Assembly: GCF_009547075.1 (NCBI RefSeq)
Contig: NZ_WIPH01000006.1
Coordinates: forward strand, 1 to 64,000
Length of the DNA: 64,000 nucleotides
Direction of reading: 5' to 3'
From: Gluconobacter aidae
GTDB lineage: Bacteria > Pseudomonadota > Alphaproteobacteria > Acetobacterales > Acetobacteraceae
In this document: one piece after another, positions 17,583 to 28,239 of the stretch
How positions within the stretch are numbered: position 1 is the stretch's first letter
Layout: the number at the start of each line of letters is the position of its first letter
Made by a program: the position numbers and the translations under genes
The notes under the pieces: model-generated
What the model saw: the letters and a program-made list of their open reading frames with translations, nothing else
What the model was told of the DNA's origin: nothing
The model's database searches: none

Positions 17583-20012
17583 TCAGAACTGGGCTGCGAC
17601 CGTTCCAAAGAACTCGCGCGGAGCTGCGACGAACAGATTTGCATTGTCGTCACCAGACACCGAGGCTGCGCCATAGACGCCACCAATATAGTTCTGGTTG
17701 TAGAGGTTGGAGATGCCGAAAGAGGTTTTGAGATTCTTGGCAAAGCCTAACGTGCCGAAATCGTAGGCAACGTTGAGATTGGACGTCCAGTAGGCCGGGA
17801 TCTGCTCATCATTGGTGTAGGTCATCTGACGTGCGCTTGTGTACGTCGTGTTGAAGTTGAAGGTTGCGTGGTGCCAAGTGTAGCTCACGTCAGCCTTGTA
17901 CATGAACTTCGGGTAGTAGACCTGACGCTTGCCCTTGATGCTCACATAACCGCCGTTATAGGGCAGGTGCGAGTCTTCATAGGTGGCATCGTTCCAGCTG
18001 AAGCTGTTGGTGATGGCCAGACCGGGCAGGGGGCGGAGCGTGCCGGCGACGTCTGCGCCGTTCATGGTCTCACGACCCACATTCATGAACGAGCTGTAGG
18101 TGTTGCCCGTTGAGCCGCTCGTGATGGCTGCGAGGCGGTTGTAATAGTCGGTGTGGTAGAAATCCGCGCTTCCGGAGAAGAAGTGGGAGTTGAAGCGGTA
18201 GCCGACGACGTAGTTCCAGGTCCGCTCGGGGCGCAGGGACTTCTTGTTCTCGTCAAAGACGGTCTGTGCGGGGTTAGAGGCACTTCCGAGACCTGACCAC
18301 GGGGAGCCGCTGGAGCTCTGGGCCGAATAGTCATAGGCGCGCATGTTTTCAGCAATGTCGAAATAGACTTCGTGCTGGTTGAGGAAGTGGTAGTCGAAGT
18401 TGAAATGCGGGAGGAAGGCGTTGGCAGCCGTCAGGTTCCCGGAGGCAGGGTGGCTGTAATAGACGCCCCATTCGGACAGCGAGCTGGTGTTGTCGACGCT
18501 GGTGCCGCCATGGGTTGTCTGCAGCAGGGACCGGAAACCGGCTTCGACGGTCATTCCTGGAATGATCTGGTAGGTGTCCTGCAGGTAGAACTGGAACGTG
18601 TTGGTGTTGAAGGAATCAGACCACCAGGTGGTGCCGTTCTTGAAGTCGGCGATGGAGGAATGCGGCGTGTTGACGCCATCCTCATACATCATCATCGGGT
18701 AGTTGAAGCGGTCGTTCTCATACCAGATGCCGGTCTTGATGTCGTTGTTATGGCCGGCGTGGATATCGAAGTTCTGGACGAAACCCAGACGACGGACGTC
18801 GGGATGGCCGGTCTCCATCGCCATCGGGACCTGTGAGGTCGGAGAGGTCAGGAACGGGTTGGTTGCGCTGTAATCGCCATTCGAGACGTGTGCGTAGGCG
18901 ATTGTCTTCGAGGTGACGTTCGGGAAAAGACGGAATTCACCCGTGATGGCCGAAAGATAATTTCTCTGGGTCTGGGTGCCGTCATAGGCATAATCGCCGA
19001 TTTCGTCATTGGAAAGCACGCTTTCGAGCCCTGCGGGGACGCCGCCGTTCTGGGCGTAATAGGCGTACTGTTTGGCGAGTTCGTAATTGGGTTTCAGATA
19101 GGTCGTGTTGCGTCCCATCTTGCGCCACATGTTCTTGGTCAGGCCGAGATAGTTGTACTGTGCGAAGTTCGAGTAGTCGAAGACGGCCGTAATTTTGCCG
19201 CGGTCACCGACCGGCTGGACCAGTTTGAAATTGGCCTGCTGTTCCTGCTGATCGCCATAGCCCTTCCACAGATCCTGATCGGTGCGGGCATAGGCAGCGT
19301 AGAACTTCGTGCCACTGGAGTTCAGCTTGCCGCTGTCTACCCGGCCATAGGTTCTGAAACCGTTATAGCTGCCGAAGAGCTGGCTGATCTGGCCACCTGC
19401 CTTGTCGGACGGGTCCGAGGAGGTGAAGGTGATGGCGCCACCGAGCGTCTGGGCCGAGGGGGTATCCAGTGCGCCCGCGCCCTGGGACATGGTCAGGCTG
19501 GTGATGTTTTCCTGGATTTCCATCTGGTCGACGCCAAGGCCGTTCCAGTTATGGAAACCCTGGCCGCCCATCGGGATGCCGTCGAGCGAGACGCCGAGCT
19601 GGGTCTGGTTGAAGCCGCGGACATACAGGGTGTTGGCGACCGTATCGAGACCGAAAGCATCATCGGATGCGAAGTTCGCGCCCGGTGTCGTCAGGGCGAG
19701 AATCTGCATCGGGCTCGTGCCGGCGACGAAGTGATCCATCGTCTCGCGCGATACGACTTCCACCGCGCTGTGGGAGCCTCTGCGGCGCACATGGACGGTC
19801 ATGGATTCGGAGCCGGATTTGACTTCCGTGTGCTTGCGGGGGGCTGGCGCGCGGCGCGTTGGAGTGGTGGTGCGGGTGTGATTCGCGTGAGTCGAACGAT
19901 GCGGATGCGTTTTGTGGCCGTTATGGTCGGTGGTTTCGGCATGCGCAGAGCTGATCAGAAGGCCGATCAACGCAACGCCGGATAACAGATATCGTCCCAG
20001 GTCTGACTGCAC
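17583..20012 (-). CDS. TonB-dependent outer-membrane receptor with His-rich N-terminus
   Basis: Outer-membrane 22-strand barrel with plug, energised by TonB-ExbBD; substrate unknown. Of 809 residues, about 1-25 form a signal peptide (GVALIGLLISSAHA). Residues about 28-60 are unusually rich in His, Thr and Arg. The plug follows (TPGANFASDDAFGLDTVANT, YVRGFNQTQLGVSLDGIPMG), then a long barrel ending in FGTVAAQF with the C-terminal Phe needed for assembly. The start is GTG at 20012, preceded by TAGGA. It is alone, with no transporter, regulator or biosynthetic genes adjacent, so the ligand cannot be read from context. Confidence 0.92.
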   Translation of the reverse strand: MQSDLGRYLLSGVALIGLLISSAHAETTDHNGHKTHPHRSTHANHTRTTTPTRRAPAPRKHTEVKSGSESMTVHVRRRGSHSAVEVVSRETMDHFVAGTSPMQILALTTPGANFASDDAFGLDTVANTLYVRGFNQTQLGVSLDGIPMGGQGFHNWNGLGVDQMEIQENITSLTMSQGAGALDTPSAQTLGGAITFTSSDPSDKAGGQISQLFGSYNGFRTYGRVDSGKLNSSGTKFYAAYARTDQDLWKGYGDQQEQQANFKLVQPVGDRGKITAVFDYSNFAQYNYLGLTKNMWRKMGRNTTYLKPNYELAKQYAYYAQNGGVPAGLESVLSNDEIGDYAYDGTQTQRNYLSAITGEFRLFPNVTSKTIAYAHVSNGDYSATNPFLTSPTSQVPMAMETGHPDVRRLGFVQNFDIHAGHNNDIKTGIWYENDRFNYPMMMYEDGVNTPHSSIADFKNGTTWWSDSFNTNTFQFYLQDTYQIIPGMTVEAGFRSLLQTTHGGTSVDNTSSLSEWGVYYSHPASGNLTAANAFLPHFNFDYHFLNQHEVYFDIAENMRAYDYSAQSSSGSPWSGLGSASNPAQTVFDENKKSLRPERTWNYVVGYRFNSHFFSGSADFYHTDYYNRLAAITSGSTGNTYSSFMNVGRETMNGADVAGTLRPLPGLAITNSFSWNDATYEDSHLPYNGGYVSIKGKRQVYYPKFMYKADVSYTWHHATFNFNTTYTSARQMTYTNDEQIPAYWTSNLNVAYDFGTLGFAKNLKTSFGISNLYNQNYIGGVYGAASVSGDDNANLFVAAPREFFGTVAAQF

Positions 20013-20491
20013 GGGCTGGTCCTAATTCATGGCGATGTAAATCCTGTAGCTCACGCTACGTCATAAAAATGAAACAAAACAACATTTTGTTGGAGGGTGC
20101 GTGTATTTTTGTCGTTCTGTTTCATTATTACATCACCTCATTGCATCGTTCTTTAAGCAATAAAGGGATGATTATGCCGTATTTATGAAAATATATAATC
20201 TGTATTCGATGAGAGAGATTTTTGCTGTGAGATTATTTATTCGGATTTCTTGAAATAATTTTAATTTATTCTGCGATGCCAGAAGTAACTTTTTTCCGAA
20301 ATCGTTGTATTTTGTATATGATTTCTTGAATCCTCTTCGAAGCGACGGTTCGGTTCGTCATGGCTTTTTGTCATGTGAGAGACGGAACGCGAAGAGGACT
20401 TGGCCCGGCCGGAAGCCGGGTCCGAAGAGGGGGTGCAGGCTTTACCAGGCGGGGGTACCGAAGAGCGTAAAGGATAAAATATCCTGAAAAA
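20013..20491. other. Structured, AT-rich intergenic region before the receptor gene
   Basis: About 480 bases without a convincing gene. The half next to the receptor (20013-20330) is AT-rich and must hold its promoter; it contains a 7-bp hairpin (AACAAAA/TTTTGTT). The other half holds an 8-base inverted repeat CCTCTTCG/CGAAGAGG (20332-20339 with 20390-20397) enclosing about 50 bases with smaller hairpins (20344-20359, 20359-20375). A CCCGGC/GCCGGG hairpin lies next (20404-20420). On the minus strand these would be the 3' end of the Gln-rich gene transcript or a separate RNA. A 60-codon plus-strand frame here looks spurious. Confidence 0.5.
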
Positions 20492-20896
20492 TCAGAAGAT
20501 TTCCTTGATGAGGTCATTGCCGATGCTGAAACCGGCGCCGGCTTCAACGGAACGGGCGAAGCCGGAATTGAGGATGTTCGAGACGAAATTGTTGTCCGGT
20601 ACCGGCTGGACGGGGGCCTGCTGGGTCGGGGCCTGATAGGTGGTCTGGCTGCCGTAATCCTGCTGGGCGTTGGCGAGGGCCGCGTGGAGTTGTTGCAGGA
20701 GGTTCGTGACCTGCTGCTGTTCGGCCTGGAAGGCGAGGGCGAGTTCGCGCAGGTCGAGGGACCATTCGCGGGCCTGCATGTCGCCCGTCTGGGCGGCGGC
20801 CTGCATCTTGGAGCCGAGAGCCTGAAGGGCCTGTGCGGACTGCTGGGCCTGCTGCTGGAGCTGGTTGTAGGTCTGCTCGATCGTCTGGACGTCCAT
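20492..20896 (-). CDS. Gln-rich helical hypothetical protein
   Basis: A 134-residue protein starting at ATG 20896 behind a good ribosome site (GAAGGAAG). The first two-thirds are predicted helical and very Gln/Ala/Leu-rich (IEQTYNQLQQQAQQSAQALQ, then AFQAEQQQVTNLLQQLHAAL), which suggests a coiled coil. A Pro/Gln linker follows, then a distinct Gly/Ser/Asn-containing tail ending in IGNDLIKEIF. No signal peptide or membrane segment. An in-frame ATG at 21175 would extend into the divergent uvrB gene and is rejected. I do not recognise the family. Confidence 0.6.
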   Translation of the reverse strand: MDVQTIEQTYNQLQQQAQQSAQALQALGSKMQAAAQTGDMQAREWSLDLRELALAFQAEQQQVTNLLQQLHAALANAQQDYGSQTTYQAPTQQAPVQPVPDNNFVSNILNSGFARSVEAGAGFSIGNDLIKEIF

Positions 20897-20996
20897 GACC
20901 GTTCTTCCTTCAAAGATACGGGAATGTTGATACCGCCAGGTCGCGAGTCTCTCCATCCCTTTCAGCAATAAAATGTCATAAAGATACGCAGGTGGA

Positions 20997-23276
<2,280 letters not shown>

Positions 23277-23277
23277 C

Positions 23278-23784
23278 ATGGCTGAGAAAACGCCGCTGTC
23301 GCATTATCTGTCGCCGAAGGGGGCTGCCGTCATGCGCGCCGAGCTGAAGGAGCTGGCGCAGAAGGAACGGCCGCGCATTGTGGAGATCGTGTCCTGGGCG
23401 GCGGGAAATGGCGATCGTTCGGAGAACGCGGACTATCAGTACGGCAAGCGCCGGTTGCGGGAGATTGACCGGCGGATGCGGTTTCTGGGCAAGCGTCTGG
23501 AAAACGCGGTGATCGTCGATCCTGCCGGGCAGACGACGCGGGACCGTGTGTTTTTCGGAGCGACCGTGACGTATGTGGACGAGGATGACGTCGAGCATAC
23601 CGTGACGATCCTCGGCGTGGACGAGTCCGATCTGGCGCGGGGGGAGGTCAGTCTGGTCTCACCGGTGGCGCGGGCGCTGATGCGGACGCGCGTCGGGGAC
23701 GTGGCGATGTTGCAGACGCCGCGCGGTCCGGTCGAGATCGAGATCCTGAAGATTGTTTATCCTGTGGCGGTGGCGGCGAACTGA
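23278..23784 (+). CDS. greB: Transcription elongation factor GreB
   Basis: Cleavage factor that rescues backtracked RNA polymerase through its secondary channel. The 168-residue protein has an N-terminal coiled coil with the acidic tip (GDRSENADYQYGKRRLREID; the Asp-x-x-x-Glu residues stimulate cleavage). A C-terminal FKBP-like domain follows (VTYVDEDDVEHTVTILGVDE, SPVARALM). The wording NADYQYGKRRLREIDRR is that of GreB rather than GreA. It lies one base after uvrB, so the two are co-translated; a longer in-frame start inside uvrB is rejected. Confidence 0.92.
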   Translation: MAEKTPLSHYLSPKGAAVMRAELKELAQKERPRIVEIVSWAAGNGDRSENADYQYGKRRLREIDRRMRFLGKRLENAVIVDPAGQTTRDRVFFGATVTYVDEDDVEHTVTILGVDESDLARGEVSLVSPVARALMRTRVGDVAMLQTPRGPVEIEILKIVYPVAVAAN

Positions 23785-23830
23785 GCGCCCAGGGCAGGCG
23801 TTCGGCTGTTTCCCGCAAGGCCCTGCGGTT

Positions 23831-23851
23831 GGAGCCCCGTTTCAGGGCTCC
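23831..23851 (+). terminator. Possible terminator after greB
   Basis: A 7-bp GC-rich hairpin (GGAGCCC with GGGCTCC, 7-base loop) sits 46 bases after the greB stop. There is no T-run, so an intrinsic terminator is only possible. Confidence 0.35.
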
Positions 23852-24000
23852 GGAATCACTGAGCCGGATGAGGAGTTGGAACCGGGCGCGACCTGGGGCG
23901 GTCAGGGGCGGGAACTTCGTAGAAGAGGGATTTTGAAAAACCGGGTCATGCGGTTACAGAGGACTGGACCACTCCTCTTTCTCCCTGCCGGAGTTTTCCG

Positions 24001-24978
24001 ATGTCCCGTTCTCTTCGCGTTGCTGTCCAGATGGATCCTCTGGAGACCGTCAATATTGATGGTGACTCCACCTTTGCGATGATGCTTGAGGCACAGGCGC
24101 GCGGCTATGAACTGTGGGTCTACCCGGTGACGACACTGAGCCTTGTCGAGGGGGAGGATAAGGGCGGACGTGTGCGGGCCCGGGCGCGGCGGGTCGAGGT
24201 GCGGCGCGAGCGCGGCAATCATGCGACGTTCGGCGAGGAGCAGGTGCTGGATCTGGGGCAGACGGATGTGATCCTGATGCGTCAGGATCCGCCGTTCGAC
24301 ATGGGCTATATCACCGCGACGCACATGCTGGAGCATATACATGGTGTGGGTGCAGGGCGGTCGCTGGTGGTGAACGACCCGGTCGCCGTGCGCAATGCGC
24401 CGGAGAAGCTGCTGGTGACGCATTTTCCGCATCTGATGCCGCCGACGCTCGTGACCTGGGACACGCGCGAGATCCTAGCGTTCCGGGAGAAGTATCAGGA
24501 CATCATCGTCAAGCCCCTTTACGGCAATGGCGGATCGGGGATTTTCCGGATCAAGCCGGATGATGAGAACCTTGGCGCGCTGCTGGAGATGCATTTCGCA
24601 CGCTCGCGTGAACCGCTCATGATCCAGCGTTACGAGCCGGCCGTGCGTCAGGGCGACAAGCGCATCATCCTGGTGGATGGCGAGGAGATCGGAGCCATCA
24701 ACCGCGTTCCGGCGACGGGTGAAGCGCGGTCGAACATGCATGTGGGCGGTCGGGCCATGAGCGTGGAACTGACGCCACGGGATAGGGAAATCTGTGAGTC
24801 GATCGGGCCGTATCTGCGCGATCACGGGCTGATTTTCACGGGGATCGATGTGATCGGCAACTGGCTGACGGAAATCAACGTCACGTCGCCGACGGGTTTG
24901 CAGGAACTGGACCGTTTTGACGGGATCAACAGCGCCGGGCTGATCTGGGATGCGATCGAACGGCGTGTTCTGGCCTGA
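24001..24978 (+). CDS. gshB: Glutathione synthetase
   Basis: ATP-grasp ligase joining gamma-glutamylcysteine and glycine to glutathione in the cytoplasm. The 325-residue length matches bacterial GshB. Visible are the N-terminal domain (VAVQMDPLETVNIDGDSTFA), the RQDPPFDMGYITATH segment, and the ATP-grasp glycine loop and ligands (KPLYGNGGSGIFRI, RYEPAVRQGDKRIILVDGE). The C-terminal GIDVIGNWLTEINVTSPTG completes it. It supplies the thiol used by glutathione-dependent enzymes, possibly including the peroxidase-family protein at 44.6 kb. Confidence 0.95.
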   Translation: MSRSLRVAVQMDPLETVNIDGDSTFAMMLEAQARGYELWVYPVTTLSLVEGEDKGGRVRARARRVEVRRERGNHATFGEEQVLDLGQTDVILMRQDPPFDMGYITATHMLEHIHGVGAGRSLVVNDPVAVRNAPEKLLVTHFPHLMPPTLVTWDTREILAFREKYQDIIVKPLYGNGGSGIFRIKPDDENLGALLEMHFARSREPLMIQRYEPAVRQGDKRIILVDGEEIGAINRVPATGEARSNMHVGGRAMSVELTPRDREICESIGPYLRDHGLIFTGIDVIGNWLTEINVTSPTGLQELDRFDGINSAGLIWDAIERRVLA

Positions 24979-24987
24979 GGGGTTCGG

Positions 24988-25182
24988 TCAGGATTTATCG
25001 TCCTTGGGCGGGGACGTATAGCTGAACGGAAGCTGGGCTTCGGGCGTATTGTCCTCGACGGGGGCGGGGCGGTCTTTCCCGAAACGGTTGCTGAACCAGG
25101 CGATAACCTGCTGGCGGAAATACAGGAAATAGATTCCGACCCAGATGATGAAGGTGAGCCCTACGAGGGAATAGATCAGCAC
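24988..25182 (-). CDS. Small single-pass membrane protein
   Basis: A 64-residue product from GTG at 25182, preceded by GAGGAGAA. One membrane segment at about 3-23 (IYSLVGLTFIIWVGIYFLYF) is followed by a charged, Pro-rich tail (FGKDRPAPVEDN, SYTSPPKDD). A longer frame from 25269 has no ribosome site and lacks membrane-protein character. It converges on gshB with 9 bases between stops. Family not recognised; the shape resembles small accessory subunits of membrane complexes, but nothing adjacent confirms a partner. Confidence 0.6.
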   Translation of the reverse strand: MLIYSLVGLTFIIWVGIYFLYFRQQVIAWFSNRFGKDRPAPVEDNTPEAQLPFSYTSPPKDDKS

Positions 25183-25346
25183 GGTTGTTCTCCTCGGAGC
25201 CGTTCGATGCACCGCTTTGAAACGTCTTGCGCACTGCGTGTCTTGCCAGATGCATATCCGGGAGGGCAAGAAGGTGCCAATTGAACATGTTCCGGACAGC
25301 TCCGGCCTGTTGAGGGCCGGGCGGACAAAGAAGGTCGCATATCATC

Positions 25347-26027
25347 ATGTCCTCAACCCTTTCCCCGCGTTCGGCACTGGACGCGGAAGCCGTCAAGACG
25401 GCTTATCGCCGATGGGCCCGCGTTTATGATACTGTTTTTGGCGGTATTTCGGGGTACGGACGTAAGAGAGCAGTGGCTGCGGTCAATGCCCTGCCAGGCG
25501 AGAGGGTTCTGGAAGTCGGCGTTGGAACGGGGCTGGCGCTGCCGTCCTATTCCCGAGACAAGCGGATCACGGGAATCGATCTTTCCGAAGATATGCTGGA
25601 GCGTGCGCGCATCCGCGTTCTGCAGGATCATCTGACGAATGTGGATGACCTGCTGGAAATGGATGCGGAAGCCACGACGTTCGAGGATGACAGCTTTGAT
25701 ATTGCCGTTGCAATGTTCGTCGCCTCCGTCGTGCCGCATCCGGACCGCCTGCTGGCGGAACTCAAGCGGGTTGTGAAGCCGGGCGGGCATATCCTGTTCG
25801 TCAACCACTTCCTGGCGACGGGTGGTCTGCGTCTTTCGGTCGAGCGGGGCATGGCCCGCGCGTCGCGTTCGCTGGGCTGGCATCCGGATTTTGCGATTGA
25901 ATCGCTGCTGCCGCCGGAAGACCTGTGCCGTGCCACGCTGACGCCGGTCCCGCCCGCGGGGCTGTTTACACTCGTGACATTGCCGCAATGCGAGAGTAAA
26001 AGCGACGCAGCAGCCCTGGTCGCCTGA
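25347..26027 (+). CDS. pmtA: Phosphatidylethanolamine N-methyltransferase (PmtA type)
   Basis: SAM-dependent methyltransferase of the Rhodobacter/Rhizobium PmtA kind, which methylates phosphatidylethanolamine toward phosphatidylcholine at the membrane surface. The 226-residue protein has the AYRRWARVYDTVFGGISGYG N-terminus typical of PmtA, SAM motif I (LEVGVGTGL, 55-63) and GIDLSEDMLERAR. The post-motif region is KRVVKPGGHILFVNHF. It is class I in fold, so UbiE-type or other lipid methyltransferases are the alternative. It precedes the CoxA-like gene by about 85 bases on the same strand. Confidence 0.82.
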   Translation: MSSTLSPRSALDAEAVKTAYRRWARVYDTVFGGISGYGRKRAVAAVNALPGERVLEVGVGTGLALPSYSRDKRITGIDLSEDMLERARIRVLQDHLTNVDDLLEMDAEATTFEDDSFDIAVAMFVASVVPHPDRLLAELKRVVKPGGHILFVNHFLATGGLRLSVERGMARASRSLGWHPDFAIESLLPPEDLCRATLTPVPPAGLFTLVTLPQCESKSDAAALVA

Positions 26028-26113
26028 TCGGCGTTTGGTTCCGCACTTGTGTCGGCGCCGAGTATTCCGACGCTCGCTGCGGTATTCCTAGTTCAGGGAC
26101 CGACTACGCGATC

Positions 26114-27292
26114 ATGACTTATCAGGCCGTCGATACTGCCCCGGATACTCCCTCGGCCCGTTCCAGCCGCCGAGTCGGAACGTCTTTCATTCTGCTGGCA
26201 CTTTTTGCCGGTCTGCTGGGCGGGTCGCTGGCTCTGCCAATTCTTCAGACACATCCCACGAGTGGTCAGGCGTTCTGCCACGGTATTCTCATGACGTTCT
26301 TCGTCATGTGTCCGGCAGCCCTCGGTGGTTTCGGCCAGTGGCTTCTGCCGTCCGCGCTGGGGACGGATCGGACGGTGCTTCGGGGCCTGACGATGGCGGG
26401 GTTCGGGTTCCTGTCTTCCGGTGTGGTGCTGCTTCCGGTTCTGCCGTTCGTGGCTCTGCTGCTGTGGTCAGTCGGAATCCTGGCTGTGGCGATCGACGTG
26501 ATCACCACCTGCCTTGAGGGACGGACCTGCCGTTTCCGTGATATGTCGCCGCTGGCCTGGTCGCTGCTGGCGACCGCGTGCAGCGTTGTTCTGGTGGCAC
26601 CGGTTCTGGCGGCGGTTGTGACGCGCGGCATGATGGACGGGATTACGACCACGGCCCTGATCGAGACGCTGCATTTGCCGGAAACCGCTCTGATGCTGAC
26701 GCCTGCTCTGGGGCTGGTGGCGTCGGCGCTGCTGTCGCGTTCGTTCAATGGAGGCGCTTCCTGGACGGTGGCGCCTTATGTTTTTGGCGTCATGGGCATC
26801 GGTGGTCCGCTTCTCTGGATGGACGGGCTGTATGGCTCGCTTCCCGCTGGCGTGACGGCCAGCCTTGTTTTTGTGACGCAGATCCTGCCGTCGGTGGTGC
26901 TGATTGGTGCGCTGTGCAGGGATGTGTGGCGGCAGAAGCGGGATCTGGATGGTGCCGCGCTCTGGGCGATTGGCAGCATTCTGCTTTTCACGGCGGGATG
27001 GCTGTCTGACTGGCTGCCGGGACATTCGGGCGATCATACGGCTGTGGCGTTCGGTGGCATCATGGCGCTTTGCGGCGGGTTCTATGCCTGGGTCGAGATG
27101 CTTCTCCCCGGCCGGATCCCCGCGATGATGAGCCGGCTGCATGCCGGGCTGATGCTGGTCGGGGCGTTCTGTTCGATCGTGCCGGGCGTCATGATCTATG
27201 GTGAAGTTCTTATGGGGATCAGTCTGCTGGCCTTTGGTCTGGTCGGGCTGTTCCTGTTGAGGGAGACCGGCCGTGCCCGGGTCTCGGCATGA
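26114..27292 (+). CDS. Degenerate haem-copper oxidase subunit I-like membrane protein
   Basis: A 392-residue polytopic protein (about 10-11 membrane segments) that aligns by eye with subunit I of aa3-type oxidases but is shorter. The TM2 segment CHGILMTFFVMCPAALGGFG matches the AHG..FF..MPA..GGFGN block, keeping the low-spin haem His (His56). The second low-spin ligand survives as His308 in DHTAVAFGG..GGFYAW. All oxygen-centre ligands are replaced: the HPEVY His and Tyr are Leu188 and Ala192, the WAHH pair is Asp237-Gly238, and the high-spin haem His is Gly306. It therefore should not reduce oxygen. The 3' end overlaps ctaB by 4 bases. Confidence 0.75.
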   Translation: MTYQAVDTAPDTPSARSSRRVGTSFILLALFAGLLGGSLALPILQTHPTSGQAFCHGILMTFFVMCPAALGGFGQWLLPSALGTDRTVLRGLTMAGFGFLSSGVVLLPVLPFVALLLWSVGILAVAIDVITTCLEGRTCRFRDMSPLAWSLLATACSVVLVAPVLAAVVTRGMMDGITTTALIETLHLPETALMLTPALGLVASALLSRSFNGGASWTVAPYVFGVMGIGGPLLWMDGLYGSLPAGVTASLVFVTQILPSVVLIGALCRDVWRQKRDLDGAALWAIGSILLFTAGWLSDWLPGHSGDHTAVAFGGIMALCGGFYAWVEMLLPGRIPAMMSRLHAGLMLVGAFCSIVPGVMIYGEVLMGISLLAFGLVGLFLLRETGRARVSA

Positions 27293-28239
27293 GCGATACG
27301 GCGACACCTTTAGTCCCTTCGGGGGTTTTTTCCGTTCCGGGCAAGGATGGCGATCCGTCCCTGCGTGAATGGCTGGCGCTCCTCAAGCCGCGCGTGATTT
27401 CGCTGGTGGTGTTTACGGGCGCTGCGGGCATGGCTGTGGCGCCGCGCTGGCCGTCCATTCCCATCGGGCTGATTACCATTCTGTGCATCTGTATCGGGGC
27501 AGGCGCCGCTGGTGCGATCAACATGTGGTATGACCGCGACATTGACGCGATCATGAAGCGGACGGTCGTGCGGCCCATTCCGGACGGGCGGATGCCGGAG
27601 CAGGCGGCGCTGGTTTATGGCGTTGTGCTGTCGGTTCTGTCGGTGGTTGTGCTGTGGCTGGCGACGAATGCGCTGGCGGCTGGCATTCTGGCGTTTTCGA
27701 TCTTTTTCTACAGCGTCATCTACACGATGTGGCTCAAGCGGAGCACGCCGCAGAACATTGTGATTGGTGGGGCTGCGGGCGCGTTTCCGCCGATGATCGG
27801 CTGGGCTGCGACCATGAACTCCATGGCTGTGCTGCCGGTGGCGATGTTTGCAATCGTGTTCCTGTGGACGCCGCCGCATTTCTGGTCCCTGTCGCTTTAT
27901 GCGTGCAAGGATTACGGCAAGGCAGGCATACCGATGCTGCCGGTCGTGAAGGGTGCACGCCATACGCGCTGGCAGATCCTGATCTACACGTTCATCCTTA
28001 CGGCCGTTTCGCTGGTGCCGAGCTTCGTGCATGAAGTCGGGCTGACCTATACGGTTGTGACCAGTCTGCTGGATCTGGGGTTCATTCTCTGTGCGTTCCG
28101 GGTGCTGATGGACAAACAGGATGCGGAAGGGGGGAGCCTGACGAAGGACAAGCCGGCGCGGTTCGCGTTCCGCTATTCGCTGGCCTATCTGTTCCTGCTG
28201 TTCTGTGGGCTGCTGGTTGACCGGGTTCTGATCGGATGA
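27289..28239 (+). CDS. ctaB: Protohaem IX farnesyltransferase (haem O synthase)
   Basis: Integral-membrane prenyltransferase converting haem B to haem O for haem-copper oxidases. The 316-residue, multi-spanning protein has the Asp-rich NMWYDRDIDAIMKRT motif with VRPIPDGRM, the second conserved block FLWTPPHFWSLSLY, and GIPMLPVVKG. It overlaps the CoxA-like gene (ATGA) and the next tiny gene (ATGA), so the three are one translational unit. In Gluconobacter the likely customer is a cytochrome bo3 quinol oxidase encoded elsewhere, since no functional oxidase is seen here. The name cyoE would be equally valid. Confidence 0.94.
   Translation: MSDTATPLVPSGVFSVPGKDGDPSLREWLALLKPRVISLVVFTGAAGMAVAPRWPSIPIGLITILCICIGAGAAGAINMWYDRDIDAIMKRTVVRPIPDGRMPEQAALVYGVVLSVLSVVVLWLATNALAAGILAFSIFFYSVIYTMWLKRSTPQNIVIGGAAGAFPPMIGWAATMNSMAVLPVAMFAIVFLWTPPHFWSLSLYACKDYGKAGIPMLPVVKGARHTRWQILIYTFILTAVSLVPSFVHEVGLTYTVVTSLLDLGFILCAFRVLMDKQDAEGGSLTKDKPARFAFRYSLAYLFLLFCGLLVDRVLIG

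Noticed and set aside
20305-20487. Short plus-strand open frame in the receptor upstream gap
   Set aside because: No ribosome site, atypical composition, and it coincides with the inverted repeats.
24988-25396. Longer minus-strand frames around the small membrane protein
   Set aside because: The GTG at 25182 has the only good ribosome site and places the membrane helix at the N-terminus.
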